From: Holophagales bacterium UBA2201
GTDB taxonomy: Bacteria > Acidobacteriota > Thermoanaerobaculia > UBA2201
Length of the DNA: 17,582 nucleotides
NCBI GenBank assembly: GCA_002327305.1
Contig: DCUZ01000085.1
Location: 11,573 to 29,154 of the forward strand
Direction: 5' to 3'
The notes below the pieces were generated by a model. That model had not been told where the DNA came from, ran no database searches, and saw nothing but the letters and a program-made list of their open reading frames with translations. The position numbers were made by a program, and so were the translations under genes. Below, piece by piece: positions 1-6,453 of this stretch (position 1 is the first letter of the stretch; each line of letters begins with the position of its first letter).

Positions 1-396
1 AAGCACATCCTCAAGGAGGTCAAGCGCGCCAACCTCCTCTCCGCCGGAACGGGGCTGGCCGCCGACCAGGCCTTCAAGGGGGGCGGCCTCGGCGATGAGA
101 TGGCCCGCAGGATCAGCCAGAAGGCCATGGAGGTGCTCCTGACGAAGGGGCTGGCCAAGAAGGACGAATACAAGGCGGACGCCATCGGGTTCGCCACCGC
201 CTGCCGGGCGGGCTACTCGGCGGCTGCCTATTTCGACTTCCTCGACAAGATGGACCGGATCACCTCCTCCCCCGGGATGGCCGTCCTGGTCAAGACCCAC
301 CCCCAACCCGCCACCCGGCTGAAGGAATTGCAGTCGGAAAAATGCGGAGCCCCGGCCCTTCTTCCGGAGCGCTACCAGCAGGCGATGAAACGGTAG
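1..396 (+). CDS. M48 family zinc metallopeptidase, C-terminal part (5' end outside window)
   Basis: The frame is open from base 1 to a TAG at 394-396 and encodes the last 131 residues of a longer protein. The segment DEYKADAIGFATACRAGY resembles the M48 signature that supplies the third zinc ligand (Glu in the E-x-x-AD-x-x-G pattern) and is followed by a helix-rich stretch. A downstream THPQPATRLKEL matches the conserved THP-x-x-x-x-R-x-x-x-L end of the M48 catalytic domain (BepA/YfgC, Oma1 and HtpX relatives). The catalytic HExxH lies upstream of the window, so the N-terminal signal peptide or membrane span cannot be judged. No TPR repeats follow the peptidase domain, so it looks like the short periplasmic or lipoprotein type rather than BepA with TPRs. 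The leucyl aminopeptidase gene begins 7 bases after its stop, so the two are probably co-transcribed. The family call is fairly secure; the substrate is unknown. Confidence 0.85.
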   Translation, partial: KHILKEVKRANLLSAGTGLAADQAFKGGGLGDEMARRISQKAMEVLLTKGLAKKDEYKADAIGFATACRAGYSAAAYFDFLDKMDRITSSPGMAVLVKTHPQPATRLKELQSEKCGAPALLPERYQQAMKR

Positions 397-403
397 GCCC
401 GCC

Positions 404-1846
404 ATGCGTCTCGTCCGCTCCCTCCGCCCCGCCCCCGGCTCCACCCTGGCTCTCTTCCTCCACGAGGAACAGGCGGCCCGGGGTGCTTTTGACCTCCCCG
501 AGCCCCTCCGCAAGCCCGTGACCGAAGCGGCCCGTGGCCTGGATTTCAAGGGCCGCCTCGGAGAGGCGAAGGGGACCCTCCTCGCCGGGACGGGCCCCAA
601 GGCCGTCCAGTTCACGGGGTTGGGACCCGCCGGCAAACTTCCGGTGGACCGCCTCGGCCGCATCCTTCGGGCCTGGGCCTCCACCGCCCCGGCGAAAAGC
701 GTCGTCTCCCTCCACCCCGGCCTCCTCCGCGTCCCCAACAATGAGGCCTGGGCCGTCGCCCTCCGCCTCCTCACCGCCTCCGACCGCCCCGGCCAGGACT
801 TTCAAAAGCACCCGAAGGGGGAACTCACCGCCGGGATCCTCCCCCCCTCCACCCTCGCCCCCGTGGAGGCCGGGGCCGCGCTGGAAAAAACGGCGGCGTT
901 GAGGGAAGGGGCCGAGGTGGCCCGCGCCCTGGGGTCCGCCCCCGGCAATCTCCTCACGCCACAGGGGTTCGCCCGACGGGCCTGCGAGCTCGCCCGCCAT
1001 TACGGCTGGAAGGCGACGGTGCTGGGACCGGCCGATTTGAAGAAACGGAAACTGCCCGGCCTGGTGATGGTGGGGAAGGGGTCGGAGAACCCGCCCGTCC
1101 TGGTCCGCCTCGCCGCCGGGACGAAAACCCGCCGCATCCTCGTCGGCAAGGGGATCACCTTCGACTCCGGCGGCATCTCCATCAAGCCCGTCGCCGGCAT
1201 GGACGAGATGAAGTACGACAAGTGCGGCGCGGCGACGGCCCTGGGGGCCCTCGTGGCCCTCTCCGAAATGGACGCGGCCGACGGCACGACCGTGTACCTC
1301 CCCCTGGCCGAAAACCTCCCCGGAGGCCGTGCCTTCCGCCCGGGCGACATTCTGCGGTGGCCCGACGGCACCAGCGTGGAGATCCTGTCCACCGACGCCG
1401 AGGGGCGCCTCGTCCTGGCCGACGCCATCCACCTGGCCGCTGGTGAGAAGCCCGAGTTCATCCTCACCGCCGCCACCCTCACCGGGGCGATGAAGTTCTC
1501 CCTCGGGAGCGTCGCGGCCGGCCTCTTCACGCGCGTCCCCGCCCTGCGGGACCGCCTCCTCGACGCCGCCTCCGCCACCGGGGAGTTCTGCTGGGAACTG
1601 CCGCTGTGGGAGGAGTACGACGAGATGACGCGGGGGGAGATCACCACGCTGAAGAACTCCACCTCCGGGGTGGCCGGAAGCATCACCGCCGCCGCCTTTC
1701 TCAAGGCCTTCGCCGGCGACACCCCCTTCGCCCATCTCGACATCGCCTACACGGCCTACCGCCCCCCTTCGGAGAAGAAGTTCAAGGGGCCGTCGGGATG
1801 GGGGGTCGCCCTCCTCGCCCATGCCCTTCGCGAACCGGGAGATTAG
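404..1846 (+). CDS. pepA: Leucyl aminopeptidase, peptidase family M17
   Basis: This 480-residue cytosolic two-zinc exopeptidase removes N-terminal amino acids from peptides. The C-terminal catalytic domain contains every expected residue: K249 and D254 in GKGITFDSGG, catalytic K261 in SIKP, D272 in MKYDKCGAA, and the family signature STDAEGRL with D331, E333 and catalytic R335. The first 170 residues or so form the more variable N-terminal domain, and the overall length is normal for M17. Translation starts at ATG 404, seven bases after the stop of the M48 gene, with no clear Shine-Dalgarno sequence, so coupling to the upstream gene is likely. The 3' end overlaps the next gene by 26 bases. 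The M17 assignment is very secure. Whether it acts mainly in peptide turnover or, like E. coli PepA, also binds DNA cannot be told from the sequence. Confidence 0.96.
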   Translation: MRLVRSLRPAPGSTLALFLHEEQAARGAFDLPEPLRKPVTEAARGLDFKGRLGEAKGTLLAGTGPKAVQFTGLGPAGKLPVDRLGRILRAWASTAPAKSVVSLHPGLLRVPNNEAWAVALRLLTASDRPGQDFQKHPKGELTAGILPPSTLAPVEAGAALEKTAALREGAEVARALGSAPGNLLTPQGFARRACELARHYGWKATVLGPADLKKRKLPGLVMVGKGSENPPVLVRLAAGTKTRRILVGKGITFDSGGISIKPVAGMDEMKYDKCGAATALGALVALSEMDAADGTTVYLPLAENLPGGRAFRPGDILRWPDGTSVEILSTDAEGRLVLADAIHLAAGEKPEFILTAATLTGAMKFSLGSVAAGLFTRVPALRDRLLDAASATGEFCWELPLWEEYDEMTRGEITTLKNSTSGVAGSITAAAFLKAFAGDTPFAHLDIAYTAYRPPSEKKFKGPSGWGVALLAHALREPGD

Positions 1847-2528
1847 GTCGGCATCCTGGTCCCAACGCCCCTTCGAAGGCGAGCGGTTCGATCGGGTCCG
1901 TTTCGCCTCGAGCGATCTCTCCCGGTGCGCCTTTCGGGATTGCTCCTTCATCGCGACCGTCTTCGAGGCATGCGACCTCTCCAAAACCCTCTTCGAGGGA
2001 TGCCGGATCGAGGGACTGGCGTTCCGCGAGTGCGACCTCGGCCGCTCCTCGTGGGCCTTCTGCACCGCCCGGGAACTGGAGTGGGCCGAATCGTCCCTGG
2101 CCCATGCGGGTGTCAGGGAATGCCTCCTCCCGGACCTCGCCATCCGCGCTTGTGACCTGAACAGGACTCTCTTCGAGGACGCCATGCTCGAGGGGGCGCG
2201 CATGGCCGGCGTCCTGGGCCCCGGCGCCCGGTTCCTCCGGTCCAACCTCCTGGAGGCCGTCCTGGAGGGGTGCCGGTTCCGCCGCGGGGAGTTCGCCGGG
2301 GGCCTGTGGGACCTGAGCCGGATGGATGACTGCGACCTGCGCCGCGCCTCGTTCTCGGAGGTCAAGGCCGCGGGCGTCCGCTGGGAGCGCCTCCTCCTGG
2401 AGGAGGCCTCCTTCCACGACACCACCCTCGCCGGGACCGTGGAGGCCGCCGATGTCAACCCCGCCGGGCCGGGCCTCGTCTATATCCCTGATGGACTGCG
2501 AAACGGTGATCCCCTGCCCGGTCGCTGA
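1821..2528 (+). CDS. Pentapeptide-repeat protein (Qnr-size)
   Basis: This 235-residue protein is built from five-residue repeats with a central Leu or Phe, for example CDLSKTLFEGC, CDLGRSSWAFC, CDLNRTLFEDA and CDLRRASFSEV. That pattern folds into a right-handed quadrilateral beta helix. Repeats run from about residue 20 to 205, with one gap near residues 85-105, followed by a non-repetitive tail of about 30 residues. There is no signal peptide or membrane span, so it is probably cytosolic. Length and layout resemble Qnr/MfpA-type proteins that mimic DNA and protect gyrase, but many pentapeptide proteins have other or unknown roles, so function is not assigned. The ATG overlaps the last 26 bases of pepA, and the 3' end overlaps the sigma factor gene by 38 bases, suggesting joint translation. 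No better start is visible downstream before residue 120. Confidence 0.85.
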   Translation: MPFANREIRSASWSQRPFEGERFDRVRFASSDLSRCAFRDCSFIATVFEACDLSKTLFEGCRIEGLAFRECDLGRSSWAFCTARELEWAESSLAHAGVRECLLPDLAIRACDLNRTLFEDAMLEGARMAGVLGPGARFLRSNLLEAVLEGCRFRRGEFAGGLWDLSRMDDCDLRRASFSEVKAAGVRWERLLLEEASFHDTTLAGTVEAADVNPAGPGLVYIPDGLRNGDPLPGR

Positions 2529-3027
2529 CCCCGCCGAACGGTGGCGGGCGCTCTACGAGGAGCACCGCAAGGCGGTGTTTTCGGTGTGCTACGCCCTTCT
2601 CGGGAGCGTCCCCGACGCCGACAACGCCACGCAGGAGGTGTTCCTCAAGGCCCGCCGCCACCTGCACCGCCTCGACGCCCTGAGAAGCGAACGGGCCTGG
2701 CTGGTGCGCGTCGCCGTGCGGACCTGCCAGGACCAGCGCAAAAGCTTCTGGCGCCGCCTGTTCACGGGACGGGCGGAGATGCCTCCGGACCGGGGCTCCC
2801 CCGCCACAGCCCACGCGGAGATGGAGGCGACGGAGGAGCAAATCCGCGTCCGCGCCGCCATCGCCCGACTCTCCAGGCAACAGCGCACCGCCGTGGCCCT
2901 GAAGTACTACCACGCCATGGACACCGCCGCCATCGCCCGGGCCATGGGGGTGGCCGAAGGGTCGGTGAAGGTCCACCTCCACCGCGGGGTCGCCAACCTG
3001 CGCAAACTCCTGGAGGGACCCGAATGA
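2491..3027 (+). CDS. ECF-family RNA polymerase sigma factor
   Basis: This 178-residue protein has the two-domain layout of extracytoplasmic-function sigma-70 factors. Region 2 spans about residues 18-90 (RWRALYEEHRKAVFSVCYAL, then DADNATQEVFLKARRHLHRL, the -10-recognising segment). Region 4 spans about 118-172, where ARLSRQQRTAVALKYYHAMD and IARAMGVAEGSVKVHLHRG form the -35-binding helix-turn-helix. There is no C-terminal SnoaL-type extension. The chosen ATG at 2491 gives a normal N terminus; the frame is open further upstream, but that part is a shadow of the pentapeptide gene. The stop overlaps the next start as ATGA, the usual arrangement for a sigma factor and its anti-sigma partner. ECF factors often activate their own operon; no promoter motif could be picked out upstream. 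Confidence 0.93.
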   Translation: MDCETVIPCPVADPAERWRALYEEHRKAVFSVCYALLGSVPDADNATQEVFLKARRHLHRLDALRSERAWLVRVAVRTCQDQRKSFWRRLFTGRAEMPPDRGSPATAHAEMEATEEQIRVRAAIARLSRQQRTAVALKYYHAMDTAAIARAMGVAEGSVKVHLHRGVANLRKLLEGPE

Positions 3028-3452
3028 TCCATTCCACCCTCGCCGACTTCATGGCCCACCGCATCGAGGGGACGCCCCTCCCCTGTGCCTGCTCGGCCTG
3101 CGCCGAACAGGCGAAAGCATGGGAAGCGGGCCGCGCCGCCGCGGCGGGGGCGGCCGACGCCCTGCCCACGGCATTTTGGACGGCACAGGAGGCGCGGCTT
3201 CAGGAACGGACCGCAAGAGCCGCCCCCTCCCTTGGCCGCGCCCTGGCGGGGAGCGCCGCGCTCCTCGTTCTGGGCGTCGGCCTGGCCCTGCTCCTGACGC
3301 GGTCCACCCCTCCCGTCGTGGATGATTACGAGACCCGCTACGCCGCCGTCCAGGAAGCCCTGGAGCGCCCGGCCCTGGGCGGCCTGGAGGCGTGCGGCGT
3401 CCTGCTGTACGAAAACGAAGAAGGCGGCACCGCCGCCGAGGAGGCCCTATGA
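3024..3452 (+). CDS. Single-span membrane protein in anti-sigma position
   Basis: This 142-residue protein is translationally coupled to the ECF sigma gene by an ATGA overlap. Its cytosolic N-terminal part carries a cysteine cluster, C21-A-C23-S-A-C26, with H12 nearby. This is reminiscent of, but not identical to, the HxxxCxxC zinc motif of ZAS-type anti-sigma factors. One hydrophobic span lies at about residues 74-91 (LAGSAALLVLGVGLALLL), and a short acidic extracytoplasmic tail of about 50 residues follows. Size, topology and position fit an anti-sigma factor that holds the upstream sigma factor at the membrane. No family is recognised from sequence alone, so the function is an inference from context. 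The end overlaps the LTXXQ gene by ATGA. Confidence 0.75.
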   Translation: MIHSTLADFMAHRIEGTPLPCACSACAEQAKAWEAGRAAAAGAADALPTAFWTAQEARLQERTARAAPSLGRALAGSAALLVLGVGLALLLTRSTPPVVDDYETRYAAVQEALERPALGGLEACGVLLYENEEGGTAAEEAL

Positions 3453-4003
3453 AAATCTCATTTCTCCGAAGTTCTTATGTGGCGCAGGTTCTCAACCTGC
3501 GAACATCTGTGTTTGCCGGCCTGATCGTTCTGTTCGCCGCCGGCGCGTTCGCCCAGGGGTTCCTCGACCTTCCCCCGGGCAAATGGTGGAAGAACGAGGA
3601 GGTGATCCAGGCCCTCTCCCTCACCCCCGACCAGCAGAGAAAGCTGGACGACATCATGTACGCCCATCTGGAGCAGATGATCGACCTCAAGGCCGGATTC
3701 GAGAAGGAAGAACTGCGCCTGAGGCAGATGCTCGACCTTCCCAAGGTGGACGAGAAGCGCCTCCTGGAGCAGGCCCAGCGCGCCATCGAATCCCAGACCC
3801 GGATGCAGTTGAACCGCGCCGCCATGTTCACCAAGGTGCGGGTCCTCCTGACGCCCGAGCAGTGGGAAAAGATCAAGATCCGCTTCCAGCAGGAACGCCG
3901 CGACCGGCGGTTCCAGGACCTTCGGGAGCGCCGGGAAGGCCACGGCCCGGGGCTGCAGGACCCTCTTCCCGAACCCCGCCCCGAACCGGAGGGGGTGATG
4001 TAG
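3449..4003 (+). CDS. Exported LTXXQ-motif protein (CpxP/ZraP/CnrX-like)
   Basis: This is a 184-residue periplasmic protein. A signal peptide ends at about A35 (AGAFA followed by Q36). The mature part is almost entirely helical and charged, with two LTXXQ-type motifs, LTPDQQ (58-63) and LTPEQW (134-139), about 75 residues apart as in the Spy/CpxP/ZraP/CnrX superfamily. These proteins act as periplasmic chaperones or as metal and stress sensors. The Pro/Glu-rich end (RPEPEG) is probably disordered. It starts at the ATG overlapping the stop of the putative anti-sigma gene, giving the order sigma, anti-sigma, LTXXQ sensor, similar in logic to CnrH, CnrY and CnrX although the order differs. Oddly, codons 11-18 of the signal peptide (VAQVLNLR) are encoded by a palindromic REP-like repeat, which lengthens the N-region to about 20 residues. 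Confidence 0.85.
   Translation: MKISFLRSSYVAQVLNLRTSVFAGLIVLFAAGAFAQGFLDLPPGKWWKNEEVIQALSLTPDQQRKLDDIMYAHLEQMIDLKAGFEKEELRLRQMLDLPKVDEKRLLEQAQRAIESQTRMQLNRAAMFTKVRVLLTPEQWEKIKIRFQQERRDRRFQDLRERREGHGPGLQDPLPEPRPEPEGVM
3479..3505 (+). repeat. REP-like palindromic repeat, copy 1 (inside a coding sequence)
   Basis: CGCAGGTT (3483-3490), loop CTC, AACCTGCG (3494-3501) form a perfect 8-bp stem preceded by GTGG. The same element occurs in inverted orientation at 4068-4097. It lies in frame inside the signal-peptide codons of the LTXXQ gene. Interspersed palindromes of this kind are typically moved by RAYT-type transposases; no such gene is seen here. Confidence 0.75.
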
Positions 4004-4023
4004 GGCCGACTCTGCCGTCGGCC
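4004..4023 (+). repeat. Hairpin directly after the LTXXQ stop codon
   Basis: GGCCGAC (4004-4010), loop TCTGCC, GTCGGCC (4017-4023) form a perfect 7-bp stem starting at the base after the TAG stop. The following sequence is only mildly T-rich (AAGTTTCCTCTTCATTT), so it may be a weak terminator of the sigma operon, a 3' stabilising structure, or another dispersed palindrome. The role is undecided. Confidence 0.5.
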
Positions 4024-4067
4024 AAGTTTCCTCTTCATTTGGGGCTGACGCACTTGCCCGTCGGATA

Positions 4068-4097
4068 GAACCGCAGGTTGGAGAACCTGCGCTACAT
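4068..4097 (-). repeat. REP-like palindromic repeat, copy 2
   Basis: CGCAGGTT (4072-4079), loop GGAG, AACCTGCG (4084-4091) form an 8-bp stem. Read on the minus strand it gives TGTAGCGCAGGTTCTCC then AACCTGCGG, nearly the same as copy 1 at 3479-3505 but inverted and with one extra loop base. The two copies bracket most of the LTXXQ gene. Confidence 0.75.
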
Positions 4098-4128
4098 TCT
4101 GCAGAGCGGATGCGCAAGGGGGCTGCCG

Positions 4129-4338
4129 ATGCGCAGGAGTGAATGTTACCGCGCGGTCTCCGCGCTGGAGTTCATTCGGTTGCGGCAGGCGATGGGGTTG
4201 GAGCGATACCGGAAAACCCGGCCGCGGGACCCGGATAAATGGCGGCTCTTGCGCAGGATGTATCTGATGCTGATGGAACGGCGCGAGGTGGAAGACTATC
4301 TCCTTCTGGGGCCCCGGCGCAGAATTATAAAAACATAG
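4129..4338 (+). CDS. Small hypothetical protein, basic, 69 residues
   Basis: The frame runs from ATG 4129 to TAG 4336-4338. A purine-rich AAGGGGG at 4116-4122 sits six bases before the ATG and is a reasonable ribosome binding site. The product is strongly basic, with many Arg residues (RYRKTRPRDPDKW, MLMERREVEDYL, GPRRRIIKT), no membrane span and no signal peptide. No family is recognised. The open frame could be extended upstream to a TTG inside the REP-like repeat, but those added residues are simply translated repeat. The gene stands alone between the sigma operon and the convergent nitroreductase. It could equally be a chance ORF or a remnant of a larger gene; there is no independent evidence of expression. 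Confidence 0.4.
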   Translation: MRRSECYRAVSALEFIRLRQAMGLERYRKTRPRDPDKWRLLRRMYLMLMERREVEDYLLLGPRRRIIKT

Positions 4339-4380
4339 CGGAGTTGAACGCTCGGTTCCCCTGATAGTTTCAGTCCCGGG

Positions 4381-4911
4381 CTATGGGGTGGATCCGATCC
4401 CCTGCCAATGCTCCTCGTGGATCTTGGCGGGATCGTACCGCTGGGCCGGATCCTTCTCCTCCGCCGGCCGGCCGACGGCGACCATGGCGATGGGGAGGAC
4501 GGATCCCGGAAGGCCGTACAATCTGGCCGTCTCCTTGATGCGCTCCTCGCGGGGATAGATCCCCAGCCACACCGCGCCCAAGCCGAGGGCATGGGCGGCG
4601 AGGAGGAGGTTTTGCGTGGCGGCGGCGCAGTCGAGGGCCAGATAGCCGTCGAGGGGCTGGGCCGAGCGGTCACCGCAGACGAGGATCCCCGCCGGGGCCT
4701 CTTTGAGCATGGCGGCGTGGGGGTGGAATGCCGCGAACCCATCCAGGAGGGCGCGTTCGGTGACGACCACGAACCGCCACGGCTGGAGGTTCTTGGACGA
4801 GGGGGCCTGCATGGCGGCCCGGAGCAGGATCTCTACTTTCTCCGGCCCCACGGCGTCGGGCTTGTACCTGCGGATGGAGCGGCGGGTGACGATGGCTTCG
4901 ATAGCGTCCAT
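4381..4911 (-). CDS. Nitroreductase family protein (FMN-dependent)
   Basis: This 176-residue protein belongs to the flavin nitroreductase fold, which uses NAD(P)H and FMN to reduce nitro compounds, quinones or related substrates. Visible landmarks are the N-terminal RRSIRRYK (10-17, phosphate contacts to FMN), APSSKNLQPWRFVVV (36-50, the family PS-x-x-N-x-Q-PW-x-F motif), and LAAHALGLGAVWLGIYP (104-120), with the usual GLG-x-x-W near the flavin. The length is typical of the short subgroup. The ATG at 4911 is preceded on this strand by AGAGGGG (4917-4923), five bases away and overlapping the stop of comM, so it is the last gene of the mglA-like, mltD, comM operon. The physiological substrate is not predictable; such proteins are often simply annotated as nitroreductases. 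Confidence 0.92.
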   Translation of the reverse strand: MDAIEAIVTRRSIRRYKPDAVGPEKVEILLRAAMQAPSSKNLQPWRFVVVTERALLDGFAAFHPHAAMLKEAPAGILVCGDRSAQPLDGYLALDCAAATQNLLLAAHALGLGAVWLGIYPREERIKETARLYGLPGSVLPIAMVAVGRPAEEKDPAQRYDPAKIHEEHWQGIGSTP

Positions 4912-4922
4912 GGAATCCCCTC

Positions 4923-6449
4923 TTAGGACTCGAAATAGCGGCTGAATCGGAATTGCAGTGCCTCGGCCACATGGGACGGGGTGATGGCCTCGGCGCCCTC
5001 CAGGTCGGCGATGGTGCGGGCCGTCTTGAGGACGCGGTGGAGCCCCCGGCCGGAAAGGGAGAAGCGGTCCGCCGCGGTCTTGAGGAGAGTCCTGGCCTCC
5101 GGTCCCAGGGCGCAATGCTTCTGAATCTGCGACGGCCCCATCCGCCCGTTGACGCGGACGCGGGACCGGCTGAACCTCCGGGCCTGCCGCTCCCGCGCCG
5201 CCAGGACACGGTCCCGGATGGCGGCCGAGCCCTCTTCGGCTTCGGGAGCGTCCATCTCGTCGAAGGAGAGGGCGGGCACCTCCACCGTGAGGTCCACGCG
5301 GTCGAGCAGGGGCCCCGAGATGCGCCCCTGGTACTGTTTGATCTGGTTGGGGGTGCACCGGCAGGGTTTCGAGGGGTGTCCCAGGAAGCCGCAGGGACAG
5401 GGGTTCATGGCGGAGAGGAGGAGGAAGGCGCAGGGGAAGGTGAGCGACTGGGCGGCGCGGGTGATGGTGACGCGCCCGTCTTCGAGGGGCTGGCGGAGGG
5501 CCTCCAGCACATCGCGCCGGAACTCCGTCAGCTCATCGAGGAACAGCACCCCCTGGTGGGCCAACGAAATTTCCCCCGGCTGGATGTTCTGCCCACCCCC
5601 GGTCATCCCCGCGTAGGAGATGGTGTGGTGGGGCGACCGGAAGGGGCGCAGGCGGAGGATGGGCTCGCCCGCGGGGAGGAGGCCGGCGCACGAGTGAACG
5701 CGGGTGGCCTCGATGGCCTCCTCCAGCGTCATGGGGGGGAGGATGGTGGGCATCCGGGCCGCGAGCAGACTTTTCCCCGTCCCGGGCGGCCCCACCATCA
5801 GGACATGGTGCCCGCCGGCGGCGGCGACCTCCAGGGCCCTCTTGGCCATCGCCTGCCCGCGGACCTCCCTGAAATCCAGGGGGAGGAGAACCTCCCCCTC
5901 CTCCAGCGGGGTGTGGGAAACGGGGGCGATGATGGCGCGTCCGGCAAGGTGGGCGCACGCCTCGCTCAGGGAAGCCACGGGGATCACCTCCAGCCCCCTC
6001 ACCAGCGCCGCCTCGGCGGCATTGGCGGAGGGGACGAGCATCTGCCGGAATCCGCCCTCCCGGGCGAGGAGGGCCATGGAGAGGACGCCGGGGACGGGCT
6101 TGACGGTGCCGTCGAGGGAGAGCTCCCCGGCCAGGAGCTGCTTGGGCCCGGCCTCGAAACGGACCTGGCCGCTGGCGGCCAGGATGCCGAGGGCGATGGG
6201 GAGGTCGAGGGTGGTCCCCTCCTTGCGGAGGTCGGCCGGGGCCAGGTTGACGGTGACGGGGGCGTTGGAGGGGAAGAAGAACCCGGAGTTGAGCACCGCG
6301 GACTTCACCCGCTCGCGCCCCTCTTTGACGGCCGCGTCGGGGAGGCCGACCGTGACGTAATTCTTCATCCCCAGGCCGATGTCCACCTCCACCTCCACGG
6401 CTTTGGCGTCGATGCCGAGGAGGGTGGCGGAGACCAGGCGGGAAAGCAC
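4923..6449 (-). CDS. comM: ComM/YifB family AAA+ ATPase (Mg-chelatase-like)
   Basis: This 508-residue protein has the full three-part layout of the family. The N-terminal Lon-protease-like, ChlI-related domain covers about residues 1-170. The AAA+ core contains Walker A GPPGTGKS (220-227), Walker B VLFLDE (301-306) and an arginine-finger region GPLLDRVDL. A cysteine cluster CPCGFLGHPSKPCRC (351-365) follows, and a C-terminal helical domain ends in ALQFR. In gamma-proteobacteria ComM is a hexameric helicase that promotes branch migration during integration of transforming DNA; the wider family is nearly universal and often of unproven role. Translation starts at GTG 6447-6449, giving the family N terminus MLSRLVSATLLGIDAKAVEVE. 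It lies four bases after the mltD stop and just before the nitroreductase gene, in one operon. Confidence 0.95.
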   Translation of the reverse strand: MLSRLVSATLLGIDAKAVEVEVDIGLGMKNYVTVGLPDAAVKEGRERVKSAVLNSGFFFPSNAPVTVNLAPADLRKEGTTLDLPIALGILAASGQVRFEAGPKQLLAGELSLDGTVKPVPGVLSMALLAREGGFRQMLVPSANAAEAALVRGLEVIPVASLSEACAHLAGRAIIAPVSHTPLEEGEVLLPLDFREVRGQAMAKRALEVAAAGGHHVLMVGPPGTGKSLLAARMPTILPPMTLEEAIEATRVHSCAGLLPAGEPILRLRPFRSPHHTISYAGMTGGGQNIQPGEISLAHQGVLFLDELTEFRRDVLEALRQPLEDGRVTITRAAQSLTFPCAFLLLSAMNPCPCGFLGHPSKPCRCTPNQIKQYQGRISGPLLDRVDLTVEVPALSFDEMDAPEAEEGSAAIRDRVLAARERQARRFSRSRVRVNGRMGPSQIQKHCALGPEARTLLKTAADRFSLSGRGLHRVLKTARTIADLEGAEAITPSHVAEALQFRFSRYFES

Positions 6450-6453
6450 GGGT

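Noticed and set aside
290..2458. 722-codon open frame on the - strand, antisense to pepA and the pentapeptide gene
   Set aside because: Compositionally biased shadow (Arg/Gly/Glu runs) of well-supported + strand genes.
2326..2490. N-terminal extension of the sigma factor by 55 residues
   Set aside because: The extension is Ser/Pro/Arg-rich shadow of the pentapeptide gene; region 2 begins at its normal distance from ATG 2491.
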